NCBI GenBank assembly: GCA_030147905.1
Contig: JASBUM010000492.1
Coordinates: 1 to 7,608 of the forward strand
Direction: 5' to 3'
DNA length: 7,608 bases
Source: Acidimangrovimonas sp.
GTDB taxonomy: Bacteria; Pseudomonadota; Alphaproteobacteria; Rhodobacterales; Rhodobacteraceae
Made by a program: the position numbers and the translations under genes. Shown here one piece after another: positions 1 to 6,612 of this stretch (its first letter is position 1; the number at the start of each line of letters is the position of its first letter). Below the pieces are notes generated by a model. That model did not search any database. It saw only the letters and a list, made by a program, of their open reading frames with translations, and was not told where the DNA came from.

Positions 1-977
1 TTCATGAACCGAAAGGCCGCCTCCTTGCCGGCGGCGATATCGATGGCGAGCATGGTCCCCCCCGACGCCATGACGCGCGGCGTCAGCGCATGCTGCGGAT
101 GGCTCGGATGGCCCGGATAGATCACCCGCGCCAGCCGCGGATCATCCGCGAGCGCCTCGGCCAGCGCTGCCGCGGTATCGGCCATCGCCCGACAGCGCAG
201 ATCGAGCGTCTGCATGCCGTTGAGCATGAGCCAGGCGTTGAACGGGCTCATCGACGCGCCGGTGTGCTTGAGATAGGGCTCCGCCACCTTGCGGATGAAA
301 TCGCGCCGGCCGCAGATCACACCGCCCAGCGCCCGGCCCTGGCCGTCGATATGTTTGGTCGTCGAATAGACGACGATATCGGCGCCCAGTTCGACCGCGC
401 GCGAAAAGATCGGCGTGGCGAAGACGTTGTCCACCACCAGCGTGGCGCCGACGGCATGGGCAAGTTCGGCCACCGCACCGATATCGATCAGCTCCAGCGT
501 CGGATTGGAAACCGATTCCAGAAACACCACCTTCGTGTCGGGACGGATCGCCGCCCGCCATTGATCGAGGTCGCGACCGTCGACGAAGCTGACCTCGACG
601 CCGAACCGGCCGAGGATTTCCTCGAGGATGTAAAGGCACGAGCCGAACAACGCGCGCGAGGATACGACGTGGTCGCCGGCGCGAAGCTGCGAGGTCAGCG
701 CGCCGTTCACCGCCGCCATGCCCGAGGCGGTGGCGAAGGCGTCCTCGGTGCCTTCGACCTGGGCGATACGCTCTTCGAACATGCGCACCGTGGGGTTGCC
801 GTAACGGGCGTAGATGAATTCGTCCTCGCCGGCCTTGATGAAACGCGCCTCGGCCTGTTCGGCACTGTCATAGGCGAACCCCTGGGTCAGATAGATCGCC
901 TCGGCCATCTCGCCATATTGACTGCGGCGGCTGCCGCCATGGACGAGCCGGGTTCTGGTTTTCCAATCCTGCGACAT
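1..977 (-). CDS. metZ: O-succinylhomoserine sulfhydrylase (MetZ), partial at C-terminus
   Basis: A PLP-dependent enzyme of the Cys/Met metabolism family that makes homocysteine from O-succinylhomoserine and sulfide in cytoplasmic methionine synthesis. Read from the ATG at 977 (MSQDWKTRTRLVHGG), 325 codons are visible and the frame runs off the left edge; the family is usually about 390-400 residues, so roughly the last 70 are missing. Visible signatures: YARYGNPT at 56-63 (Tyr56 and Arg58 reach the partner subunit's PLP phosphate), ASGMAA at 84-89, VVDN with Asp183 pairing to the pyridine nitrogen, and STTKHIDGQGR with Lys208 as the Schiff-base lysine. The RALFGSC stretch at 108-114, with Phe where cystathionine synthases and lyases carry Tyr, favours MetZ. 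The start is supported by AAGGGGG six or so bases upstream. It has its own promoter and SAM-II riboswitch and is divergent from the hydrolase gene. Cystathionine gamma-synthase or another family member is the main alternative. Confidence 0.93.
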   Translation of the reverse strand, partial: MSQDWKTRTRLVHGGSRRSQYGEMAEAIYLTQGFAYDSAEQAEARFIKAGEDEFIYARYGNPTVRMFEERIAQVEGTEDAFATASGMAAVNGALTSQLRAGDHVVSSRALFGSCLYILEEILGRFGVEVSFVDGRDLDQWRAAIRPDTKVVFLESVSNPTLELIDIGAVAELAHAVGATLVVDNVFATPIFSRAVELGADIVVYSTTKHIDGQGRALGGVICGRRDFIRKVAEPYLKHTGASMSPFNAWLMLNGMQTLDLRCRAMADTAAALAEALADDPRLARVIYPGHPSHPQHALTPRVMASGGTMLAIDIAAGKEAAFRFM

Positions 978-997
978 TGGCGCCCCCTTCGCGCAAC

Positions 998-1028
998 AAA
1001 AAACCCCCACCGCGAAAGGCGTGGGGGT
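998..1028 (-). terminator. Intrinsic terminator of the metZ leader (riboswitch expression platform)
   Basis: On the minus strand CCCCCAC (1027-1021) pairs perfectly with GTGGGGG (1010-1004) around a short GC-closed loop containing CUUUC, and is followed at once by six U residues (1003-998). It lies about 17 nt after the SAM-II aptamer and about 20 nt before the metZ start codon. A rho-independent terminator inside a leader, upstream of its own gene, is the expected platform for a riboswitch that stops transcription when S-adenosylmethionine is bound. I did not find a convincing antiterminator helix by eye. Confidence 0.88.
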
Positions 1029-1044
1029 GTCGATACGCTCCCTG

Positions 1045-1098
1045 CCCTCTTTAGCGGAATGTTTAACGTGGCCCGCAATCCGGTGAACAAATCGCCAC
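1045..1098 (-). ncRNA. SAM-II riboswitch aptamer in metZ leader
   Basis: The minus strand reads GTGGC, GATTTG, a loop with CCGGATTGC, then GCCAC, GTTAAA, and a tail CCGCTAAAGAGGG. P1 is GUGGC (1098-1094) with GCCAC. The loop segment GCGG pairs with CCGC just ahead of UAAAG, giving the pseudoknot P2 that defines this class. The conserved boxes GAUUUG, GUUAAA and GCUAAAG are all present, and the length of about 54 nt fits the class. SAM-II is known mainly from alphaproteobacteria, upstream of methionine genes including metA, metX and metZ, and binds S-adenosylmethionine. With the terminator that follows, it should lower metZ expression when SAM is plentiful. Confidence 0.93.
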
Positions 1099-1105
1099 AT
1101 CGGCC

Positions 1106-1134
1106 GGATTACGCCCGTTCGCGCCCCGGGTCAA
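1106..1134 (-). promoter_or_regulatory. Sigma-70-type promoter for the metZ leader
   Basis: TTGACC (1134-1129) is separated by exactly 17 nt from TAATCC (1111-1106) on the minus strand. This places the transcription start near 1100-1098, right at the 5' strand of riboswitch P1, so the aptamer would be the first structure in the transcript. Five of six bases match the -35 consensus and the -10 box is reasonable. The fit of promoter position to aptamer start is the strongest argument; no start site has been measured. Confidence 0.72.
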
Positions 1135-1225
1135 CCGCGCTTCGTCATCACGTCTTCATGCGGTCTTCACGCCCATGTCGCATGGCAAGTCTACCAACCG
1201 GCACAAGATCTGGTGGGTGGGGACC

Positions 1226-2167
1226 ATGCCGCATCTAGCTGTCAACGCCGCGGGTACCGCGGCCCGCTGTCCGGCCGGCGCCGGGGCGCTGCGTACGGAA
1301 CTGGAACGGCTGCCGCAGGGCGGGCTCGTGGTGATGATGGTGCATGGCTATCGTTTCGCGCCGGGCGGTCCGCCGCGCGACGACCCGCATCGCCACATCC
1401 TGTCGCTCGATCCCGGCCTGGAGGATCGGCGTGCACTGTCCTGGCCGCGCGCCCTGGGCTTCGGGCGGGGAGATGCGCACGAGGGGCTGGCCATCGCCTT
1501 CGGCTGGCAGGCCCGGCGCTCGATCTGGCATGCCTATGCCGAGGCGGCCCGGGCCGGCCGCGCCATGGCCGCGCTGGCCGGCGATATCGCGCGCCAGCGC
1601 CCGGATCTGCGCATCACCGCGATCGCCCACAGCCTTGGCGCGCGGGTGGTCCTTCAGGCGCTGGCCGAAATGACGGCGCCGCATCTGGATTGCGCGGTCC
1701 TTCTCGCCGCGGCGGAGCTGCGCCGCCCGGCCCACGCGGCCCTGGACGGGCCGGCCGGGCGGGGCGCGACGGTCATCAACGTCACCAGCGCGGAAAACGC
1801 GGCCTTCGATTTCCTCGTGGAACGCCTGCTGCCCGCACGCGCCGATACCGCGCTGGGGTTCGGGCTGGGCTGCGCGCATCCCGGATGGGCGGATCTGGCG
1901 CTGGACGATCCGGCAACGCTGGCACGGCTGGCCATGCTGGGCTATCCGGTGGCATCGCCCGCGCGACGGATCTGCCACTGGAGCCTCTATCTGCGCCCGG
2001 GGGTCTTTCCGCTCTATCGCGCGCTGCTCGACGGGCGACTGACGGGCGCAGAGCTGACCGCCGCCCGGACGGCACGGGCGCACGCCACCCCGCCCCGGCG
2101 GTCACGGCTTCTTGCGCGGCCGGTTTTCGGGGTGGCCTTGCCTCTGCGACAAAAAGCGTCACTATAG
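1226..2167 (+). CDS. Alpha/beta hydrolase, substrate unknown
   Basis: A 313-residue protein with an alpha/beta-hydrolase core. VVMMVHGYRF at about 35-44 carries the HG oxyanion-hole motif after a hydrophobic strand. IAHSLGARV at 133-141 is the nucleophile elbow (G/A-H-S-x-G) with Ser136 as the candidate nucleophile. His251 in CHWSLYLRPG is a possible catalytic histidine; the acid is not clear. There is no signal peptide or membrane segment, so it is probably cytosolic. I chose the ATG at 1226 because GGTGGGG lies just upstream and the protein then begins compactly (MPHLAVNA); an in-frame ATG at 1175 would add 17 residues but has no Shine-Dalgarno. The gene is divergent from metZ and ends 31 bp before the GST gene, so the two may be cotranscribed. 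The C-terminal 30 residues are Arg/Pro-rich. The substrate cannot be read from the sequence. Confidence 0.8.
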   Translation: MPHLAVNAAGTAARCPAGAGALRTELERLPQGGLVVMMVHGYRFAPGGPPRDDPHRHILSLDPGLEDRRALSWPRALGFGRGDAHEGLAIAFGWQARRSIWHAYAEAARAGRAMAALAGDIARQRPDLRITAIAHSLGARVVLQALAEMTAPHLDCAVLLAAAELRRPAHAALDGPAGRGATVINVTSAENAAFDFLVERLLPARADTALGFGLGCAHPGWADLALDDPATLARLAMLGYPVASPARRICHWSLYLRPGVFPLYRALLDGRLTGAELTAARTARAHATPPRRSRLLARPVFGVALPLRQKASL

Positions 2168-2168
2168 G
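2138..2168 (+). promoter_or_regulatory. Possible promoter for the GST gene
   Basis: An unusually AT-rich patch at the end of the hydrolase gene contains TTGCCT (2138-2143) and TATAGG (2163-2168) with a 19-nt spacer. The spacing is longer than ideal and the match is modest. It would start transcription near 2175, giving a leader of about 25 nt before the GST start at 2199. Confidence 0.3.
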
Positions 2169-2198
2169 GTCGATTTCATTCTCCGGAACCTCACGATC

Positions 2199-2903
2199 AT
2201 GCCAGCGCCCATCGAACTGCATTTCTGGCCCACGCCCAATGGCTGGAAAGTGTCCATCACGCTTGAGGAAATGGGACTTCCCTACAACCTCAACCTGGTG
2301 GACATCGGCGCCGGCGATCAGTTCAAGCCCGAGTTCCTGAAGATCTCGCCCAACAACCGGATGCCGGCGATCGTCGACCCCGAAGGCCCCGATGGCGCGC
2401 CGGTCAGCCTGTTCGAATCCGGGGCGATCCTTCAGTACCTCGCCCGCAAGACCGGGAAATTCTACGGCAGCGATATGCGCGAGCAGATCGCCGTCGAGCA
2501 ATGGCTGATGTGGCAGATGGGCGGGCTTGGCCCGATGGCGGGTCAGGCGCATCATTTCCTGAAATACGCCCCGGCGATGGATCCGCCCAACGATCTGCCC
2601 TATGCCAAGAACCGCTATCGTGCCGAGGTTGCCCGCCTTTACGGCGTGCTCGACCGGCAACTTGGACGGCACAGCCATGTCGCCGGCGATTTCGTCTCGA
2701 TCGCCGATTTCGCGATCTGGCCGTGGGCCTCGCTGTGGGAGGGTCAGCAACAGACCCTCGACGACAAGCCGAACATGGCGCGCTGGCTCGATGACATGGC
2801 CGCCCGCCCCGGCGTGAAGGCTGGCCGTGCCCTCGCCGCCGAGAAGCGCGGCGATCTCGCCCGCAGAAGCGAATCCCACGGCGTCCTCTTCAAGACCAAC
2901 TGA
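2199..2903 (+). CDS. Nu-class glutathione S-transferase family protein (YfcG/YghU-like)
   Basis: A 234-residue cytosolic protein close in pattern to E. coli YfcG, a glutathione-dependent disulfide-bond oxidoreductase. The N-terminal thioredoxin-like domain (about 5-86) has PTPNGWKVSITLEE at 11-24, where Thr12 and Asn14 stand at the active site used by this class in place of a catalytic Cys or Tyr; ISPNNRMPAIVD at 49-60 with the cis-proline Pro56; and FESGAILQYLA at 72-82, where Glu73-Ser74 bind the gamma-glutamyl part of glutathione. The all-helical C-terminal domain includes QWLMWQMGGLGPM (101-113) and SIADFAIWPW (167-176). The ATG at 2199 begins the protein where YfcG homologues begin; the upstream Shine-Dalgarno (CCGGA) is weak. 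It sits between the hydrolase and the methyltransferase on one strand. Its natural substrate is unknown; disulfide reduction or peroxide detoxification is likely from the family. Confidence 0.92.
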   Translation: MPAPIELHFWPTPNGWKVSITLEEMGLPYNLNLVDIGAGDQFKPEFLKISPNNRMPAIVDPEGPDGAPVSLFESGAILQYLARKTGKFYGSDMREQIAVEQWLMWQMGGLGPMAGQAHHFLKYAPAMDPPNDLPYAKNRYRAEVARLYGVLDRQLGRHSHVAGDFVSIADFAIWPWASLWEGQQQTLDDKPNMARWLDDMAARPGVKAGRALAAEKRGDLARRSESHGVLFKTN

Positions 2904-2936
2904 ACCCTGTTAGAAAAACCAAGCAAGCACAGCCCG

Positions 2937-3653
2937 TTGTCCACGCATTCAGACATATCGCCCCGCGACTTCGCCCTCATCGCCGTCAAGATCACCCTCG
3001 TGATCCTGTTCGAGTTCTTCGTCATCGCCTTCCTGCTGTTCTTCGGCGCCGGCACTGTGCACTGGGAGGGCGGCTGGGTCTTCCTGATGCTGGTGACGGT
3101 ATCGATCATTCCGGCGGTGATCGCGCTGGTGCGCCACGATCCGGCCCTGGTGAACGAGCGCACCAAGCTCTCGCCCAAGGGCCAGCCGCTCGCCGACCGT
3201 CTCTTCGTCCCGCTGCACACGCTGATGATGCTGCTGTGGGCGCTGCTGGCCGGCTACGATTCGGTTCGCCACGACTGGAGCCATGTCCCGATGAGCCTGC
3301 GCGTGGCGGCGGCCCTGTTCATTCCGGTCGCCACTTGGATGGGCTATCAGACCATGCGCCAGAACCCCTATCTGACGACCTGCGTGCATGTGCAGAACGA
3401 CCGCGGCCACCGCGTGGTGGACAGCGGCGCCTATGCGATCGTGCGTCACCCGTTCTACGCCGTGACGATCGCCTATCAGCTATGCGCCTCGCTGGTGCTG
3501 GGAAGCTGGCTCAGCTTTGCGCTGGGGCTGGTGATCGCCGGGATGGTGGCACTGCGCATCGGCTTCGAGGAAAAGCTGCTGGAACGCGACCTTCCGGGCT
3601 ATGCCGCCTATAAGCTGCGCACGCCCTGGCGGCTGGTTCCGGGCGTCTGGTAG
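2937..3653 (+). CDS. ICMT/PEMT-type membrane methyltransferase, TTG start
   Basis: A 238-residue integral membrane protein of the isoprenylcysteine carboxyl methyltransferase / phospholipid methyltransferase superfamily. Hydrophobic segments lie at about 13-37, 46-65, 89-107, 119-136 and 173-206. The conserved SAM-binding C-terminal part is clear: GAYAIVRHPFY at 164-174 with Arg170-His171-Pro172, then a membrane hairpin, then FEEKLLERDLPGYAAY (210-225) with the Glu-Glu pair and the terminal WRLVPGVW. Bacterial members methylate small molecules or lipids rather than prenylated proteins; the substrate here is unknown. The proposed start is TTG at 2937, the only usual start codon in this frame before the first membrane segment; I see no good Shine-Dalgarno. 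The frame is the same as that of the GST gene, whose TGA lies 12 codons earlier. It converges on yciB. Confidence 0.85.
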   Translation: MSTHSDISPRDFALIAVKITLVILFEFFVIAFLLFFGAGTVHWEGGWVFLMLVTVSIIPAVIALVRHDPALVNERTKLSPKGQPLADRLFVPLHTLMMLLWALLAGYDSVRHDWSHVPMSLRVAAALFIPVATWMGYQTMRQNPYLTTCVHVQNDRGHRVVDSGAYAIVRHPFYAVTIAYQLCASLVLGSWLSFALGLVIAGMVALRIGFEEKLLERDLPGYAAYKLRTPWRLVPGVW

Positions 3654-3845
3654 GCGGCCCGGGCTCGCAGCCGGCTGCGCGGCACGCTCCGGCGCAGCCG
3701 GCTGCGCGCCTTATCGGTCGGTATCCATCCCTGCCCCGGGTCCGGGTCCGACGCCTCCACCAGCCCGGCCGAGCCCTCGGGCCCCGGTCCGGGCCGGAGC
3801 CCGCCGCTCGCGCTTACTCCTCGCCGCCGCTCGCGCCGCTCGCGC
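3654..3845. other. Convergent intergenic spacer with GC-rich repeats
   Basis: This 192-bp stretch lies between two genes that converge. It is extremely GC-rich and codes for nothing recognisable. It holds a strong hairpin just after the methyltransferase stop (listed separately), a run of GGGTCC/GGGCCC-type short repeats around 3737-3797, and an imperfect 19-nt direct repeat at 3803-3821 and 3835-3853, the second copy of which overlaps the yciB stop codon. Confidence 0.6.
3666..3706. terminator. GC-rich hairpin from twin palindromes, probable bidirectional terminator
   Basis: CGCAGCCGGCTGCGC at 3666-3680 pairs perfectly over 15 bp with GCGCAGCCGGCTGCG at 3692-3706, leaving an 11-nt loop. It starts 12 nt after the methyltransferase stop. 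There is no U-tract on either strand, so it may act with Rho or simply protect transcript ends. The position between convergent genes supports a bidirectional role. Confidence 0.5.
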
Positions 3846-4463
3846 TCACTCCTTGCCGTCGTCCTTGCTGTCGGCCGGCAGCGCGTAACGCGCCATCAGC
3901 CGCCCCTGCCCCATGAAGAAGGCAAAGAGCGCGATCGTCAGAACGAAGGTCTTGAAGGTCACCCAGTCGCTGGTCGACATCGTGCGCCAGACGATCTCGT
4001 TGGCGACCGCGAGCGCAAGAAAGAACCACGCCACCCGCCGGGTCAGGATCATCCAGCCCTCGTCGGCCATCGGCACCATCTCCTCCATCACCCAGCGCAG
4101 ATAGGACTTGCCCCGCATCAGGCCAAAGCCCAGCACCCCCGCAAACAGCAGGTAGATGACCGTGGGCTTCATCTTGAAGAAGGCCTCGTCATTGAACCAG
4201 ACCGACAGCCCGCCGAAGACGACCACCAGCACAAGGGTCGCGATCTGCATCTTCGACAGCCGCCCCGTCAGCCACCACAGGAGCGCACTGGACAGGACCA
4301 TCAGCGGAATGAAGGCCGCGGTCACGACGATGAAGCCGTCGTATTTGACGCCCGCGAAGGTGAAGAACTGCCCCTTCAGGCGCGAATAACCCAGGAAGAA
4401 CAGGACGATCGGCCCCAGCTCGATCACCAGTTTCAGGACGGGATTGACGGGCTTTCGGCTCAT
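3846..4463 (-). CDS. yciB: YciB / IspZ family inner membrane protein (septation protein A)
   Basis: A 205-residue polytopic inner-membrane protein of the YciB (IspZ, intracellular septation protein A) family, linked in enterobacteria to envelope maintenance and normal cell division. Family landmarks are LKLVIELGPIVLFF at 10-23, the segment VVFGGLSVWFNDEAFFKMKPT at about 81-101, which holds the most characteristic motif (FFKMKPT), and TRRVAWFFLALAVANE at 141-156. About five to six hydrophobic segments are visible (12-27, 43-65, 73-90, 101-116, 144-158, 168-185). The ATG at 4463 is preferred over an in-frame ATG at 4538: CGGAG lies about 8 nt upstream and the protein starts just ahead of the conserved LKLVIELGP. 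The tail is short and charged (DSKDDGKE). It is the third gene in line after ftsY and the permease, 127 bp downstream of the latter. Confidence 0.93.
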   Translation of the reverse strand: MSRKPVNPVLKLVIELGPIVLFFLGYSRLKGQFFTFAGVKYDGFIVVTAAFIPLMVLSSALLWWLTGRLSKMQIATLVLVVVFGGLSVWFNDEAFFKMKPTVIYLLFAGVLGFGLMRGKSYLRWVMEEMVPMADEGWMILTRRVAWFFLALAVANEIVWRTMSTSDWVTFKTFVLTIALFAFFMGQGRLMARYALPADSKDDGKE

Positions 4464-4590
4464 GCTCTGCTCCGGGGTTGGCGTGCTGCTCCCCCGCTTA
4501 GGCCGCGCAGGGCGCCAAGGCCAGTCACAATCTTTCACGCGCGCCGCGGTGCAGGACGCCAGGCCCCGCCCGGCCTTGCGGCGCTCCGCT

Positions 4591-5490
4591 CTATCCGCCG
4601 ATCTCGACCACGACGGCGCCGGCGGCGATCAGGGCCATCAGAAGCAGCCGCCGCGGCCCGACCGTCTCCTTGAGAAAGACATAGCCGATAATGGCGGCGA
4701 AGACCGTGGATGTCTCGCGCAGAACCGCCGCGCGGCCGACGGTATCGATCCGCGTTGCCATCATGATGGAGCCGAACGAGGCCCAGGCGACGATCGCGCC
4801 GAAGACGCCACGCCGGGCCAGCGGAAGCAGTTCGTGCCGGGGCAGCCGCCGCAGCCGCTTCCACGTGTAGAGCGGCATGAAAATGCCGTCGATGGTGAAG
4901 AACCAGGCCAGGAAGGTGAACGGATCGGTGGCGGCACGAATGCCATAGGCATCATAGGTGGTATAGAGCGCCACGAACCCGCCGGTCAGGAAGGCCAGCT
5001 TCAGGGCGGGGGCCAGGCTTTCGCGGTCGATGGCGACATGGCGCAGATTGTACCATGCCAGCCCGAAGATCCCGCCCACCAGCATCGCCACCCCGCCCCA
5101 TTGCAGCGGCGTATATCGCTCGGCGAAGATGAAGGTGGCACCGATCACGGTAAAGAGCGGTCCCGTCCCGCGCACGACCGGGTAGACCACCGTATAGGCC
5201 CCGCGGCTGTAGGCTGCCGCCTGCATCAGCTTGTAGCCGACGTGGATCACGAAAGCGCCCGCCAGGATCAGCCACAGCCGCGGCGAGGGCGGGGGCACCA
5301 GAAACAGCGCCAGCGGCAGCGACATCAGCCCGTAACTTCCGTCGATCGCCGCGCGCGACACCCAGGGGTCGTGGCGGCCCTTCTGCAAGGCTCCGAAGGC
5401 GGCATGCAGAACCGCCGCGAAAAGCGCCAGCGCCAGTGCCAGCTGATGGCCGGCCGCCGTGCCCGTCAGGGCGACGATTCCCGCGCTCAT
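4591..5490 (-). CDS. DMT-superfamily (EamA) permease
   Basis: A 299-residue inner-membrane transporter of the drug/metabolite superfamily with the usual duplicated fold: two EamA-like halves at about 16-148 and 165-297, each with around five hydrophobic helices. Typical EamA features are YTVVYPVVRGTGPLFT at 99-114 and the mirrored RETSTVFAAIIGYVFLKE at 258-275, each leading to an acidic residue at the end of a helix (Glu124, Glu275). The ATG at 5490 is preceded by GAGG at a 6-nt spacing, better than an in-frame ATG at 5532 that would add 14 residues. The substrate is unknown; members export amino acids, nucleosides or other metabolites. It lies 108 bp after ftsY on the same strand. Downstream of its stop an imperfect GC-rich stem at about 4559-4579 (CAAGGCC with GGCCTGG) might reduce read-through toward yciB, but it has no U-tract. 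Confidence 0.88.
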   Translation of the reverse strand: MSAGIVALTGTAAGHQLALALALFAAVLHAAFGALQKGRHDPWVSRAAIDGSYGLMSLPLALFLVPPPSPRLWLILAGAFVIHVGYKLMQAAAYSRGAYTVVYPVVRGTGPLFTVIGATFIFAERYTPLQWGGVAMLVGGIFGLAWYNLRHVAIDRESLAPALKLAFLTGGFVALYTTYDAYGIRAATDPFTFLAWFFTIDGIFMPLYTWKRLRRLPRHELLPLARRGVFGAIVAWASFGSIMMATRIDTVGRAAVLRETSTVFAAIIGYVFLKETVGPRRLLLMALIAAGAVVVEIGG

Positions 5491-5598
5491 GAAATGCCTC
5501 GCAGCCGCGCGGCCGGTGCATGCCGCCACCACGGGCGCGCCGCGCCGCCACCATCCACATCCCGCGGCCGCCCCGGCGCCCCTGCGGCAACCATCGCG

Positions 5599-6558
5599 CT
5601 AGCCGTCCAGCCCGACGAGCGCGGCGGCGAATTCCTGCGGGTCGAAGGCGGCAAGGTCGTCGATCTGCTCGCCCACGCCGATGGCATGGATCGGCAGCCC
5701 GAAGCGATCCGCAAGTGCGACCAGCACCCCCCCGCGTGCGGTGCCGTCGAGCTTGGTCATCACCAGTCCCGACACGTCGGCGAGCTTGCGGAAGGTCTCG
5801 ACCTGGCTGATCGCGTTCTGTCCCGTGGTGGCGTCAAGCACCAGCAGCGTATTGTGCGGCGCCTCCGGATCCTTCTTGCGGATGACGCGGACGATCTTGG
5901 CCAGTTCCTCCATCAGGTCGGCACGGTTCTGCAAGCGCCCGGCGGTATCGATCAGCAGCAGGTCCGCGCCCTCGGCCTGGGCGCGCGTCATCGCGTCGAA
6001 GGCAAGGCTGGCGGGATCGCTGCCCTCGGGCGCGGTCATCACCGGAACGCCCGCACGGTCGCCCCAGACCTGCAACTGCTCCACCGCCGCGGCGCGGAAG
6101 GTATCGCCCGCGGCGATGACCACGGATTTGCCCGCGGCCCGGAACTGGCTGGCCAGCTTGCCGATCGTCGTGGTCTTGCCCGACCCGTTGACGCCCACCA
6201 CGAGCACCACCTGCGGCCGGCTGGTGTAAAGCGGCAGCGGCCGCGCCACCGGCTCCATGATGCGCGCGATTTCCGCCGCCAGAAGCCGCTTGAGCGAATC
6301 CGCCCCGATGCGGCGCCCGAAACGGCCCTCGGCGATGTTGGCGGCTACGCGCAGCGCCGTCTCGACACCCATGTCGGTCTGGATCAACAGCTCTTCCAGT
6401 TCCTCGAGCATCGCATCGTCGAAGACCCGGCTGCCGCCTGCGTGCCGCTCGATCCCGCGGCCCAGCCGGCCGCCTTCCATCGCATGCGCGCCCTCCGTCG
6501 TCGGCGGAGCGGCGGTCGCCGCATCCGCCGGATCCCCGGCCGCGTCCGACCCCGGCAC
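5599..6558 (-). CDS. ftsY: Signal recognition particle receptor FtsY (frame interrupted upstream by TAG)
   Basis: The SRP receptor GTPase that docks ribosome/SRP complexes at the inner membrane for co-translational insertion. The N domain begins around VFDDAMLEELEELLIQTDMG. The G domain has the P-loop GVNGSGKTTTIGKL, DTFRAAAVEQL, DTAGRLQN and TKLDGTARGG, and the usual C-terminal GVGEQIDDLAAFDP, so the NG core is complete. The original start is almost certainly ATG 6657 (MSFFRKLRERLGKS, with GAGGTGG upstream), but an in-frame amber TAG at 6613-6615 stops it after 14 codons. The coordinates given start at GTG 6558, the first possible start after the TAG, which has no good Shine-Dalgarno. ATG 6480 (MEGGRLGRG), with GGAGGG at 6496-6491, is a better restart and would give 293 residues. 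The long acidic A domain known from E. coli is absent here. It is the first gene of the ftsY, permease, yciB run and divergent from alkB. Confidence 0.9.
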   Translation of the reverse strand: MPGSDAAGDPADAATAAPPTTEGAHAMEGGRLGRGIERHAGGSRVFDDAMLEELEELLIQTDMGVETALRVAANIAEGRFGRRIGADSLKRLLAAEIARIMEPVARPLPLYTSRPQVVLVVGVNGSGKTTTIGKLASQFRAAGKSVVIAAGDTFRAAAVEQLQVWGDRAGVPVMTAPEGSDPASLAFDAMTRAQAEGADLLLIDTAGRLQNRADLMEELAKIVRVIRKKDPEAPHNTLLVLDATTGQNAISQVETFRKLADVSGLVMTKLDGTARGGVLVALADRFGLPIHAIGVGEQIDDLAAFDPQEFAAALVGLDG

Positions 6559-6612
6559 CGACGGATCCGCAGCACCGCCGACCAGCGCGTCAAGCCCCGC
6601 GTCGATCTGCGC

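Noticed and set aside
90..1238. A 382-codon open frame on the plus strand
   Set aside because: Antisense to metZ and running through the riboswitch and terminator. The product has no recognisable domain.
1213..2340. A 375-codon plus-strand frame, and a 365-codon minus-strand frame at 1782-2879
   Set aside because: Both overlap the hydrolase and GST genes in other frames, with low-complexity Arg/Gly/Pro/Ala products.
3720..3845. A plus-strand frame at 3601-3888 as a small gene
   Set aside because: It overlaps the methyltransferase end and yciB, and the product is Pro/Ala/Arg low-complexity with no start signal.
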